This document shows, one piece after another, positions 25,877 to 34,461 of a stretch of DNA of 64,000 nt. The notes beneath the pieces were generated by a model, which saw nothing but the letters and a program-made list of their open reading frames with translations, had not been told where the DNA came from and ran no database searches. Origin of the DNA: JANSWP01 sp041941305 (GTDB taxonomy: Bacteria > Bacteroidota > Bacteroidia > Chitinophagales > Saprospiraceae); NCBI GenBank assembly GCA_041941305.1, contig JBGTQJ010000036.1, forward strand, positions 30,789 through 94,788. The letters are read 5' to 3'. Made by a program: the position numbers and the translations under genes. Each line of letters begins with the position of its first letter. Position 1 is the first letter of the stretch.

Positions 25877-28435
25877 TCAAACACTTTTTTCGATCTCAAT
25901 GCAATTACTTATTTTTTCAAGTAATTCCTCAGGACCAAATGGCTTACCCACATGGTCATTCATGCCAAATAGCTTTGCTTTTTCTTTTTCAGTTAAAAAT
26001 GCAGATGCGGTGAGGGCAATGATAGGTATATCCCTTTTTGATGGGTCAGCGTGCTTGCGTATTTCTGCAGTAGCACGGTAACCATCCATATTGGGCATTT
26101 GAATATCCATTAAAATGAGGTCAAAGGTTTTATTATTAAATTCTTCCAGTGCCAGAAGCCCATCATCAGCAGTAGTAACTTCAATGCCCAATTTTCTTAG
26201 CATTTTGGCCACGACTAATTGATTGATTTTGTTATCCTCTACGAGCAAAATGCGATTGCCTGCCAGGTGGTCAAATGTGATGGGTTGTTTTTCCTTGACA
26301 ACTTCTTTTTTTGCCAATGGAATTTTAAATGGCAGGACTACAGTGAAAGTTGTTCCAATACCAGGTTGACTTTGAACCTCTATTTTTCCTTTTTGCAGAT
26401 CCACCAATCTTTTAGTAATTGCAAGGGTAAGATTATTGCTTCCATACCCCTCAAAGATATCTCCATTGGTGCTGGTATAAGATTTAAACATTTCATCAAT
26501 CTTCTCCTGCTCAAGTCCTAATCCAGTATCTTTTATTTCCAATTTTAGATGTGCTTCTTTTCGATTTAATTCTTCAAGGTCAATCCGCATATCGATATTT
26601 CCTTGTTCAGTATAATTTAAGGAGGTAGATATTAAGTTGGTAATGATTTGATTAAACCTTGCCGGATCTCCCATCAGTCTATCAGGTATTTTTCGATCAA
26701 AATCGTAATTGATTGAAACTCCTTTCTCAAGGGCAGGCACCTCAAATCTATTTTTGATTTCTACAAAAGTCTTTTTAGGTCTGAATTCCCTGCTCTCCAA
26801 ATCGAGTTTACCTGCTTCAATTTTTGAAAAGTCCAACACATCATTGATAAAAACGACTAGATTATTTGCGGAAAATTGAAGCGTTCTCAAATGTTCTATC
26901 TGGTCTTCTCTTGGTTTTTCTTCCAATAATAAGTGAGTTAATCCTATTATGATATTTATTGGTGTGCGCATCTCGTGACTCATTGTTGCCAGGAATCTAT
27001 CCCTTGCAAAGGAAGACTTTTCTACAGATTCACGTTCTGCCATTTCGGCAACTAATTTGGAGTTCAAGACATCAAGTCTGGAATTCTTTTCTTCCAATTC
27101 TGTATTTTTTCTATCAATTTCGTCCTTTTGCCTTGCAATTTCAGCGTTTTTAGCTATCAATAATTTATTGTCTTTTTGTTTTCTCTTATAGGAAAGAAAA
27201 ACATTCAGCAGCAGGGTTGCCACCAATCCTAAGACAGCAAAAAGAAAATACCTGATTTTTTTGCTGGTCGTATTTTCAATTTGCAATAATTCAATTTTTC
27301 GTTGTTGTTTTTCAGCTGCAAACTCAGATTCGTATTTGGTAGTTAAATCCAGCAAAGCTTTGGATTTTTCCTGGTTCAAAATGATGTCTCTTGTTGATGC
27401 AAATGCCAGGTGATTTTTGTAAGCTTTTTCATGAGCCCCCAATTCAGCGTAAGTGCTCGAAATTATTTTGTACAATTCAGGTATACCTCGTTGAGGGGCT
27501 AATTTTTCCAATATTGCAATACTTTGGTCAAGTGATGATATAGATTTGGACCTTTTACCTGTTTTAAGAAAAATAATCCCAAAGTTTTTTAAGCTTTCAG
27601 CCATTCCCATTTCATCCCCGATTTGTTTCCTTAAGTCATAGGCACTGGCGTTTTCTTCTCCAGCTTCATCATAGATTCCCTGGGCTATGAGGGTCAGGGC
27701 AATGTTGTTTAAATCTTCAGCTATTTTGGGTAAATCTTCCAAAGAACTGTGCAAGTCTCTGGACATATTGAAATAAACCATGGCTCCTTCGTAATCTCCC
27801 AGGTCACTGGAAATAAGGCCGATATGATTGGCTATTTTCGCTGCCCCCTCCACATTTTCAATAGCGAGATTCAAATCGAGTGCTTTTTGATAATGCTCCA
27901 ATGATTTGCCGTAAATCTTTTTTGCCAAATAAACATCCCCCAAAAATTTGCTGGTTTGTGCAGCACCACTTAAATCCTGCATTTTTTCTCTAATTTCAAG
28001 AGCTTCGTGCAGGTTTTCCTCTGCTTGAGCAAAATTCTCTTGATAGAAAAAAACGATCCCGATAAAGTTTTTGGATTCAGCTAAGCCAATTTCATCTTCT
28101 AATTCATTCCTGATTTTCAAAGCCTCAACAAATGATTTCATCGCGTTGGTGTAATCGTGTTTTGATTGAAATATTTGACCTAAAATATTATGTGTTTCGG
28201 CTATTTTCTCGAGATTATGAATGGTCCTGGAAATGTTCATCGCCTGTTCAGCAAAATCCATAGCCTCAGAAGGCAATTCGTTCTTTAATATACTTGCGAT
28301 TTGGTTGAGTACATCAATTTTTTCTATTCCATTTAACTTTCCCGAAACTTGTCTTAGGCTATCCAATTGACCAACATTGCCAAATAACGAACAGGAAAAA
28401 AAGCAGAAAAGGAGCACAATTACGCGATTTCTCAT
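25877..28435 (-). CDS. TPR hybrid histidine kinase with degenerate ATP-binding site
   Basis: An 852-residue sensor from the start at 28435, which begins a signal peptide (VIVLLFCFFSCSLFG). About nine TPR units fill the periplasmic part (for example TSKFLGDVYLAKKIYGKSLEHYQKAL), then one membrane helix (YFLFAVLGLVATLLLNVFL), a coiled coil, HisKA with phosphoacceptor His487 in FLATMSHEMRTPINI, an HATPase_c domain and a receiver domain with Asp777 in LMDIQMPNMDG. The catalytic domain is odd: the N-box reads NLISTSLNYTE with Thr604 where the metal-binding Asn is expected, and the G2 box reads SNNLTLAI (666-673) with its glycines replaced. The G1 box DTGLGL is intact. ATP hydrolysis is therefore doubtful, while His and Asp sites remain. 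An in-frame extension to 28498 is rejected because it would precede the signal peptide. Confidence 0.88.
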   Translation of the reverse strand: MRNRVIVLLFCFFSCSLFGNVGQLDSLRQVSGKLNGIEKIDVLNQIASILKNELPSEAMDFAEQAMNISRTIHNLEKIAETHNILGQIFQSKHDYTNAMKSFVEALKIRNELEDEIGLAESKNFIGIVFFYQENFAQAEENLHEALEIREKMQDLSGAAQTSKFLGDVYLAKKIYGKSLEHYQKALDLNLAIENVEGAAKIANHIGLISSDLGDYEGAMVYFNMSRDLHSSLEDLPKIAEDLNNIALTLIAQGIYDEAGEENASAYDLRKQIGDEMGMAESLKNFGIIFLKTGKRSKSISSLDQSIAILEKLAPQRGIPELYKIISSTYAELGAHEKAYKNHLAFASTRDIILNQEKSKALLDLTTKYESEFAAEKQQRKIELLQIENTTSKKIRYFLFAVLGLVATLLLNVFLSYKRKQKDNKLLIAKNAEIARQKDEIDRKNTELEEKNSRLDVLNSKLVAEMAERESVEKSSFARDRFLATMSHEMRTPINIIIGLTHLLLEEKPREDQIEHLRTLQFSANNLVVFINDVLDFSKIEAGKLDLESREFRPKKTFVEIKNRFEVPALEKGVSINYDFDRKIPDRLMGDPARFNQIITNLISTSLNYTEQGNIDMRIDLEELNRKEAHLKLEIKDTGLGLEQEKIDEMFKSYTSTNGDIFEGYGSNNLTLAITKRLVDLQKGKIEVQSQPGIGTTFTVVLPFKIPLAKKEVVKEKQPITFDHLAGNRILLVEDNKINQLVVAKMLRKLGIEVTTADDGLLALEEFNNKTFDLILMDIQMPNMDGYRATAEIRKHADPSKRDIPIIALTASAFLTEKEKAKLFGMNDHVGKPFGPEELLEKISNCIEIEKSV

Positions 28436-28632
28436 AGAAGTACGATTGATAATTATTGAAAACCTGTGGGGAGGGGGATTAACCGGTAAAAGGTACAAAT
28501 ATAATGCCGATGTTTTAAGGGAATTTTTTCTATGTTTTCTTGAAGGTAGCGCATTTTTTTTAGTAAAAAAGGAAGTGAATTTATATTGTTAAATCCTAAA
28601 TCATCTAAAATATTACGGGCAAATATTTTTTT

Positions 28633-28640
28633 TAATTTTG
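28633..28640 (+). promoter_or_regulatory. Candidate -7 promoter box for the YebC gene
   Basis: TAATTTTG followed by CC fits TAnnTTTGc, 29 bases before the ATG. Confidence 0.4.
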
Positions 28641-28668
28641 CCTTTTTGAAAATCAAACTAAAAAATTC

Positions 28669-29424
28669 ATGGCTGGTCACAATAAATGGTCGAAAATCAA
28701 GCGAAAAAAGGGAGTCGCTGACGCCAAACGCTCCAAAATTTTTTCAAGAATCATAAAAGAGATTTCAGTTGCTGTTAAGGAAGGTCAAAGTGGAGATCCA
28801 GATTTTAATCCCCGTCTGAGACTTGCTGTAGCCAACGCAAAGGGTGCAAACATGCCCAAAGACAATGTAGAAAGAGCGATAAAAAAGGCTTTGGACTCAG
28901 GAAGTTCTGCTTTATTGCAGCCAACTTATGAAGGGTATGCTCCAGGTGGTATTGCAGTATTTGTAGAATGTACTACAGACAATTTAAATCGGACGGTTTC
29001 AAACGTCAGGGCAGTTTTTAGTAAAAGAGGCGGCAACCTTTCGACTACTGGATCTGTAGATTTTATGTTTGAACGTAAAGGAATCTTTATAATCGAAAAA
29101 GGAGACCATGATATTGAGGAACTGGAATTGGAACTGATAGATGGAGGAGCTGAAGATCTTGAAGTTGATGATGAGACTGGCGAGGTGACTGTTACGGTAG
29201 ATTTTCCCGATTTTGGAAATATGCAAAAGAAATTAGAAGATTTAAAAATTGAACCCAAAAGCGCTACTTTGGAAAGACTTCCGACAAACACCACTGCATT
29301 AGGTGTGGAAGATGCCCAAAAGGCTTTGGTACTTATTGAAGCTTTGGAAGAGGATGAGGACGTACAAGCAGTATTTCACAATTTAGAAATGACGGATGAG
29401 TTGATGGAGGCTTTGGAAGCGTAA
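28669..29424 (+). CDS. YebC/PmpR/TACO1 family protein
   Basis: A 251-residue protein with the family N-terminus MAGHNKWSKIKRKKG, then KIFSRIIKEI, DNVERAIKKAL, the YEGYAPGGIAVFVEC segment (about 87-101), SKRGGNLSTTGSVDFMF and a C-terminal acidic part. Full family length (about 240-250). Members act as DNA-binding regulators in some bacteria, and recent work on the family also links them to relief of ribosome stalling; mitochondrial TACO1 is a translational activator. Which role holds here cannot be told from sequence. Monocistronic with a promoter box directly upstream and a long palindrome downstream. Confidence 0.95.
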   Translation: MAGHNKWSKIKRKKGVADAKRSKIFSRIIKEISVAVKEGQSGDPDFNPRLRLAVANAKGANMPKDNVERAIKKALDSGSSALLQPTYEGYAPGGIAVFVECTTDNLNRTVSNVRAVFSKRGGNLSTTGSVDFMFERKGIFIIEKGDHDIEELELELIDGGAEDLEVDDETGEVTVTVDFPDFGNMQKKLEDLKIEPKSATLERLPTNTTALGVEDAQKALVLIEALEEDEDVQAVFHNLEMTDELMEALEA

Positions 29425-29430
29425 GCATTT

Positions 29431-29487
29431 TGATGAATAAATTTAGGGTTTAGAATTATATTTTCTAAACCCTAAATTTATTCATCA
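29431..29487. terminator. Perfect 25-bp inverted repeat between convergent genes
   Basis: Bases 29431-29455 and 29463-29487 are exact reverse complements with a 7-base loop; the core includes AATTTAGGGTTTAG. It begins 7 bases after the yebC stop and ends 8 bases before the esterase stop, so it fills the whole gap. A bidirectional transcription barrier is the simplest reading; the length is greater than a normal terminator stem and no T-run follows. Confidence 0.6.
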
Positions 29488-29494
29488 CACTAAA

Positions 29495-30895
29495 TTATTT
29501 TTTCACCCATTTTTTGCTGAAAACTACTTTCTTCCCTTCCCAGATTTTTACAACGTAGATCCCATTATTTAGTCCTGAAATGTTTGTGGTATCACTCGAA
29601 ATCCTGGATTTTTCAAATATGATGCTTCCATTAAGACCTACAATTTCAAGCAATGGCTGACTTTGAAGGTCAAGATTTTTAAATTGAAGGACTCCTTCAG
29701 AAGGATTCGGAAACAATTCAATTTTATCCTGAGAAGTATTTTTTGTAATAGTAAGATCTAAATCTCCAAATAACCATTCGTAAGCTGCAGGAAATTCCCT
29801 TGCCCAATACCATTCACTGTGTTGCCCATCGGGATGGACTTCTTTAAACACCTCATCGTTGGATAATCCCTTTGAAAGTAAAGTACCATGCATTAAGTTT
29901 ACGGAGTTGACAAAGTTGACTCCCTCTCCTTGTCCAACGATAATGTATGCTTTTATTGGATTGTCTATTGCAGTATCCTGGGTATGGTTCTGAATTTCAT
30001 CCTCAACAATCCAATAAGCAGGAGAAAAAATACCAGCTTTACTAAAAACGTTTTGATGTTCAATCAAACCATAATGAGAAATCAATCCACCCATTGAACT
30101 TCCCATCAATCCAGTATATTCACGTCCGTTCAATGTTCTAAAATTGGCATCAATAACGGGTTTCAGCGAATTAATCAGGAAATCCATATATAGATCGCCT
30201 TCCCCACCACCATAAGAAGGATTATTCCATGGTGAGTATTCGTCGATTCTATGTATTCCACCATTGTCTACTGCAACCACAATGCAACCATAATCTCCTT
30301 CGGCAAACAATTGGTTTAAGGATTCATCAACTTCCCATTCACCTGCAAAGCTTGTGGCAGCATCAAAGCAATTTTGTCCATCATGCATAAATAAGACCGG
30401 GTAATTTTTATTGGAAGTCTCATAATCTGGAGGCAGATAAACCCATACTCTTCGATACCTATCCAATTGGGGCATATAAAAATCTGTATCCCATATCTGA
30501 ACATTGTCTGTAGCTGTTGAATTGACGCCTCCTACATCTTCCCAACTCAATATTTCCAATTCTTCGGTCGCTTGAGTTCCATTATAGAAATATTCCCGGT
30601 TGGGCAAAAAGCCGCCATTGGCATTTCCCTCAACTGTTCCCCAACTTCCTCTGGTAAACTTATATTCCAGGTTACCCGGATTGGGAGAAATAGTAATTTC
30701 GAAGGTGCCATCTCCATTATCTGTCAAAAGGTAGTCTGGATGCCCAGGATTCCAACCCTGGAAATTTCCGGCAATATAAATTTCAAGGTTGGTTGGCGTA
30801 TTGGAGGGGACTTTTGTAATTTTTAATGTCAGCTGGGCAAAAAGAACATGGCTGAGAACAATGAAGGTTAGAAATAAAATGAGTCTTGATTTCAT
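29495..30895 (-). CDS. Secreted esterase with N-terminal starch-binding-like domain and T9SS tail
   Basis: A 466-residue secreted protein. The ATG at 30895 begins a signal peptide (RLILFLTFIVLSHVLFAQ); a TTG two codons upstream is possible but less likely. Residues about 22-105 resemble a CBM20/CBM48-type beta-sandwich (YIAGNFQGWNPG, EYKFTRGSWGTVEGN). The central domain is an esterase D-like alpha/beta hydrolase: RRVWVYLPPDYE, VLFMHDGQNCFD, the nucleophile motif GLMGSSMGGL (Ser in GSSMG), and a late His in HPDGQHSEWYWA. The C-terminal 75 residues are a type A T9SS sorting domain (ELFPNPSEGVLQF, NGIYVVKIWEGKK). It likely cleaves an ester at the cell surface; the substrate is unknown, though the starch-binding-like domain hints at a carbohydrate ester. 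Confidence 0.88.
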   Translation of the reverse strand: MKSRLILFLTFIVLSHVLFAQLTLKITKVPSNTPTNLEIYIAGNFQGWNPGHPDYLLTDNGDGTFEITISPNPGNLEYKFTRGSWGTVEGNANGGFLPNREYFYNGTQATEELEILSWEDVGGVNSTATDNVQIWDTDFYMPQLDRYRRVWVYLPPDYETSNKNYPVLFMHDGQNCFDAATSFAGEWEVDESLNQLFAEGDYGCIVVAVDNGGIHRIDEYSPWNNPSYGGGEGDLYMDFLINSLKPVIDANFRTLNGREYTGLMGSSMGGLISHYGLIEHQNVFSKAGIFSPAYWIVEDEIQNHTQDTAIDNPIKAYIIVGQGEGVNFVNSVNLMHGTLLSKGLSNDEVFKEVHPDGQHSEWYWAREFPAAYEWLFGDLDLTITKNTSQDKIELFPNPSEGVLQFKNLDLQSQPLLEIVGLNGSIIFEKSRISSDTTNISGLNNGIYVVKIWEGKKVVFSKKWVKK

Positions 30896-30913
30896 TTCCA
30901 AAGATTGAAGATC

Positions 30914-30952
30914 TTCGTATTTCAGGAAAGAAAATTATTCCTGAAATACGAA
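30914..30952. repeat. 15-bp perfect stem-loop upstream of the esterase
   Basis: TTCGTATTTCAGGAA (30914-30928) pairs exactly with 30938-30952, with a 9-base loop. It sits between the stop of the 30961 gene and the start of the esterase, both on the minus strand, so it may end the upstream transcript or lie in the esterase leader. No U-run follows. Confidence 0.5.
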
Positions 30953-30960
30953 ACTATAAG

Positions 30961-33825
30961 TTAATGAATGACCAATTTCTTTTGGGCAAGATTGTTTTCC
31001 TTTTTTAAACTTAAATAATAGACTCCTTTGGGTAAATCACTCAAATCAAACTGTTGATGATTTGTTTGATATTTCAAAAGTTTTGTTTCATGGATATCTA
31101 AGACTTTTCCAAATACATCTATGATTTGAAAAGTAGCTGCACCATTCAACTTTGATTCAACTGCTACACTGAAAATTCCATTGTTTGGATTTGGAAATAC
31201 TTCGAAAAAAATCAACTGGTCATGGTCTAATACATATGAGAATTCCATTACTGCCTGAACAGGAACTCGTTCGCTTGGGCAAACTATTGTCGGTTTTACC
31301 TCAATTTCCCAGGCATAGAAATAATAGTAAAAGCCACTTCCAACATCTGAACCATGAATATTGATTACATTGTCTATTGAGTATGGATAAGTGACTCCAT
31401 CATTTGATCGTTTAAATCTTGGTGAACTTTGTCCAATACTTGTCAGATTGAAGTCACCATCTGTAGTTAAAACATAATTTTGCCCAGTGGATAAATCAAA
31501 ATCCAATTCTAAGGTGGTTGAATCTGTTTGAATATCTACTAATTTTTCCTGTAACACATCTCCCAGAGCGTTTTTTAATTGAATTTTCCTTTCTCCGTAA
31601 GTGTCTGTAAAAACCACTACTCTTTTAATTATTAAGTCTGTTCCTACATCAAAATGTAATTCACCATTATGGAATGGGGTCCCATATTCGGATCCCTGAT
31701 GTTCGGGCATTCCTGTAGAATAAGATCCTCCTCCGTATCCCAAATTATTGGAAACAAAAAAGGTAGTTGTTTCCTCTATAAAGGGCGTTTCAAAACTGTT
31801 TCCTGTACCAAGGGGAGCCATGGAATCTTCTGTTTCATACCAGGTAGGATTAGCACCAGAAGCTGTTAATACAGCATTTCCAGGAGCAAAAATGGTATCA
31901 TTTTCTACCATGGGAATTGCTCCCACATCAAAGACTTCAATGGTAACAGGTTCTGAAGTCCAGTCTTCACAAGTACCTTCAATAACAACCTGGTATTCAC
32001 CTGAAATGCCAACCTCAATGCTTTGACTGGTTTCTCCTGTATTCCAGGTATAACTGTTTGCCTGGGAAGAGCTTATGGTAACTGTTTCGCCATCGCAAAG
32101 ATTAGTGGAACCATTAAGGCTTAAGGTTGGCGTCTCATTTGGGGCATATTGAATGTTGATTACATTTGATGTAGATACACATCCATTCACATCAATTAAT
32201 ATAGCACTAAAATTACCTGGACCGTCGGCTGTAATAAATTGTTGATTGGAACCATTGTTCCAAAAATAAGAATAGCCGGCAGGTGCACTAATCTGGACGG
32301 ATTCTCCAGGGCACAAAATGGTGTTGCCACTTACCCCCAACTGGATTTGAGAATTTTGACAGCTTGTATTTTCGACGACTGTTAAGAATTGATTGATTCC
32401 TGGATTTTGAATAACATCAACAATGCCCGAAGGCCATCTTACCATCAAGTATTCAATTTCTGTTGATGTCCCTATTCCGAAATGCTGCGTTAGTGAAGTT
32501 GAGATACCATAGCTTTCACCAGCTCTAACTTCTCTTACTTGAATTCCCCAACTTCCATGAATTTCTATTCTGGCTCCAATGCCTTTTTTATTGCTCTGGA
32601 TCCCTTCAAGGTTGACTGCCAAATAGTTGTGATTTGCCATCCCTTGATTGATGAAAAGTTTATCTGGTTTATTACTCATTTGGTTTATTCCATTAGGATA
32701 GGTTGCATAAACATCAATAAATCCATCCTGATTCAAATCTCCAACGACAAGGGAATTGGGATTGGTAATTGTAAATTGGTTTGGTGCCGGAGAAAAGGTT
32801 TTGTTTCCATTATTTTTGAAGTAATGGCATGGTCCTGAAGTAATAATGTCTACAAATCCATCATTGTCAAAATCTCTCATAATCCCCTGCAAGAAATTAC
32901 CACTGATATCTATTCCAGTTTGTTCTGTTATATCTGTAAAATTTCCAGCACCATCATTTTCTAAAATTTGACATTTATAATCGTGATTGGTAATGAAACA
33001 ATCAAAGTCTCCATCATTGTCAATATCCTGAAAATCTGCTGTCCAGGACTGGTGTCCTATTTTCAATCCATGTTTTTCAGCAGTTTCAGTATATCCACCA
33101 TTCCCATCATTTTCGAAAAGGATATTGATCCTTCTTGCATCTGTGGCATCATTTACTCCTTGTCTGCACTTGGCGATATATAAGTCCAAATCGTGATCAT
33201 TATCAAAATCCGTCCATACACTGCCATAATTTCCGGAATTGTCTGAGCTTGGATCGACAATAAAATTTATCCAATCATTGTTTAAAGCAAAGTTTCCAGC
33301 ACCATCATTTTCCCAAATCCTACTAGGTCCATCATCGTGGCAACCAAAATAATCTACCCAGCCATCATTGTTGATATCTGCAAAGTTGGCGCCCTGCAAG
33401 AATATTCCACTATTTGGCATAATAGAGAGGTCTAATCCAAAAGTAGAGGGATTGTAGGTCAATAATTTTATTTGGTTGTATAATCCTCCTGTCATGATAT
33501 CATTAAATCCATCATTATTTACATCCCCAACTGTTATGGCCCATTCTCCAAAATCAGCAACTGTCACTTCACCAAACTTATAACTCGCAAATTTTTGTCC
33601 GTTAATTTTTTGATATTCCACCTGTAAGATATAGGTACTGTCTAATCTAATTATATCGTCCATTCCATCATTATTGATGTCTGCAATAGCAATGGCAACT
33701 CCACTTTTTACATCTGATTCTACAAGCAAGGAATCAGTCATGTCCATAAATGACAATTGGGCCGATAAGGAGGAGAACATTATTAAATATAGAAAGGTGA
33801 AAACACAGGTGTTAAATTTTTTCAT
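30961..33825 (-). CDS. Secreted FG-GAP/VCBS and ASPIC/UnbV repeat protein with T9SS tail
   Basis: A 954-residue secreted protein with signal peptide (CVFTFLYLIMFSSLSAQ). Residues about 40-400 carry VCBS/FG-GAP beta-propeller units with Asp-rich calcium loops (DINNDGMDDI, DVNNDGFNDI, DFDNDHDLDLYI, DIDNDGDFDCF, DFDNDGFVDI, DLNQDGFIDV). An ASPIC/UnbV domain follows (GIGARIEIHG, VRAGESYGISTSL, HFGIGTS, VRWPSGIVDVIQN). Then come PKD/Ig-like stretches with paired Cys (CPGESVQIS, CDGETVTIS), a beta module, and a type A T9SS sorting domain (EVFPNPNNGIFSV, KGVYYLSLKKENN, ending KKLVIH). It is a predicted surface or released adhesive/binding protein; no enzyme motif is seen. It is 65 bases upstream of the esterase on the same strand, with a hairpin between. 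Confidence 0.9.
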   Translation of the reverse strand: MKKFNTCVFTFLYLIMFSSLSAQLSFMDMTDSLLVESDVKSGVAIAIADINNDGMDDIIRLDSTYILQVEYQKINGQKFASYKFGEVTVADFGEWAITVGDVNNDGFNDIMTGGLYNQIKLLTYNPSTFGLDLSIMPNSGIFLQGANFADINNDGWVDYFGCHDDGPSRIWENDGAGNFALNNDWINFIVDPSSDNSGNYGSVWTDFDNDHDLDLYIAKCRQGVNDATDARRINILFENDGNGGYTETAEKHGLKIGHQSWTADFQDIDNDGDFDCFITNHDYKCQILENDGAGNFTDITEQTGIDISGNFLQGIMRDFDNDGFVDIITSGPCHYFKNNGNKTFSPAPNQFTITNPNSLVVGDLNQDGFIDVYATYPNGINQMSNKPDKLFINQGMANHNYLAVNLEGIQSNKKGIGARIEIHGSWGIQVREVRAGESYGISTSLTQHFGIGTSTEIEYLMVRWPSGIVDVIQNPGINQFLTVVENTSCQNSQIQLGVSGNTILCPGESVQISAPAGYSYFWNNGSNQQFITADGPGNFSAILIDVNGCVSTSNVINIQYAPNETPTLSLNGSTNLCDGETVTISSSQANSYTWNTGETSQSIEVGISGEYQVVIEGTCEDWTSEPVTIEVFDVGAIPMVENDTIFAPGNAVLTASGANPTWYETEDSMAPLGTGNSFETPFIEETTTFFVSNNLGYGGGSYSTGMPEHQGSEYGTPFHNGELHFDVGTDLIIKRVVVFTDTYGERKIQLKNALGDVLQEKLVDIQTDSTTLELDFDLSTGQNYVLTTDGDFNLTSIGQSSPRFKRSNDGVTYPYSIDNVINIHGSDVGSGFYYYFYAWEIEVKPTIVCPSERVPVQAVMEFSYVLDHDQLIFFEVFPNPNNGIFSVAVESKLNGAATFQIIDVFGKVLDIHETKLLKYQTNHQQFDLSDLPKGVYYLSLKKENNLAQKKLVIH

Positions 33826-33949
33826 ATGGAATTATTTTTTGATGTGAGAGAATTTAAGGGGAAAGATACCATAAATCTTCAAAAGGAAATTGGCTGAGTT
33901 TGAGCATTCATTATTTTGAAATATGCATTACAAAACATCAAAAAATAAT

Positions 33950-33972
33950 GCCTGACCAACATCTGGCCAGGC
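33950..33972 (-). terminator. Intrinsic terminator of the ferredoxin gene
   Basis: GCCTG-ACC pairs with GG-C-CAGGC (one mismatch, 7-base loop). On the minus strand CATTATTTTTTG follows. It lies 36 bases after the ferredoxin stop. Confidence 0.7.
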
Positions 33973-34008
33973 TTTGTATAGAGGGTAAACTAATATGTTT
34001 CTAATTGT

Positions 34009-34359
34009 TCAATCCAAATGTAATCTTCTTTTTCGATCTAATAAAATTTCATCAGATTCAATTCTATCGGGATCCGGAACACAACAATCGACAGGACATA
34101 CGGCCGCACATTGTGGTTCCTCGTGAAAACCCTTGCATTCTGTACATTTGTCTGGACTAATAAAATAAAAATCTTCTTGAAGGGGAGGATTTTCCTGGTC
34201 TACTCCGATATCTCTTCCATCAGACATCCTATATATGCCATCTACTTTGGTTCCATCGGCAATTCTCCAATTAAAACCTCCTTCATATATGGCATTATTG
34301 GGGCATTCCATTTCACATGCTCCACAATTAATACAATCATCAGTTATCATTATCGCCAT
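34009..34359 (-). CDS. 4Fe-4S dicluster ferredoxin
   Basis: A 116-residue ferredoxin with two iron-sulfur cluster motifs. The N-terminal one is CINCGACEMECP (residues 9-20), the classic CxxCxxCxxxCP. The second, CTECKGFHEEPQCAAVCP, has a longer spacing between the second and third Cys, as in the YfhL/Alv-type ferredoxins. Between them is a loop of about 50 residues rich in Asp and Gly. It should carry low-potential electrons in the cytoplasm; the partner enzyme is not adjacent. A TAnnTTTG box lies about 50 bases upstream and a terminator downstream, so it is monocistronic. Confidence 0.92.
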   Translation of the reverse strand: MAIMITDDCINCGACEMECPNNAIYEGGFNWRIADGTKVDGIYRMSDGRDIGVDQENPPLQEDFYFISPDKCTECKGFHEEPQCAAVCPVDCCVPDPDRIESDEILLDRKRRLHLD

Positions 34360-34406
34360 AACTCCAAATGCAGTTTTTTTATTTTAGTTGTTTTTTATTT
34401 TGGCTG

Positions 34407-34414
34407 CAAAAATA
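34407..34414 (-). promoter_or_regulatory. Candidate -7 promoter box for the ferredoxin gene
   Basis: Minus-strand TATTTTTG followed by CAGCC fits the consensus, 48 bases before the ATG. Confidence 0.45.
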
Positions 34415-34461
34415 AAATTTAAACAAACTCTAAAGAGTGGAAGACCCGGGAGCAATATAGC

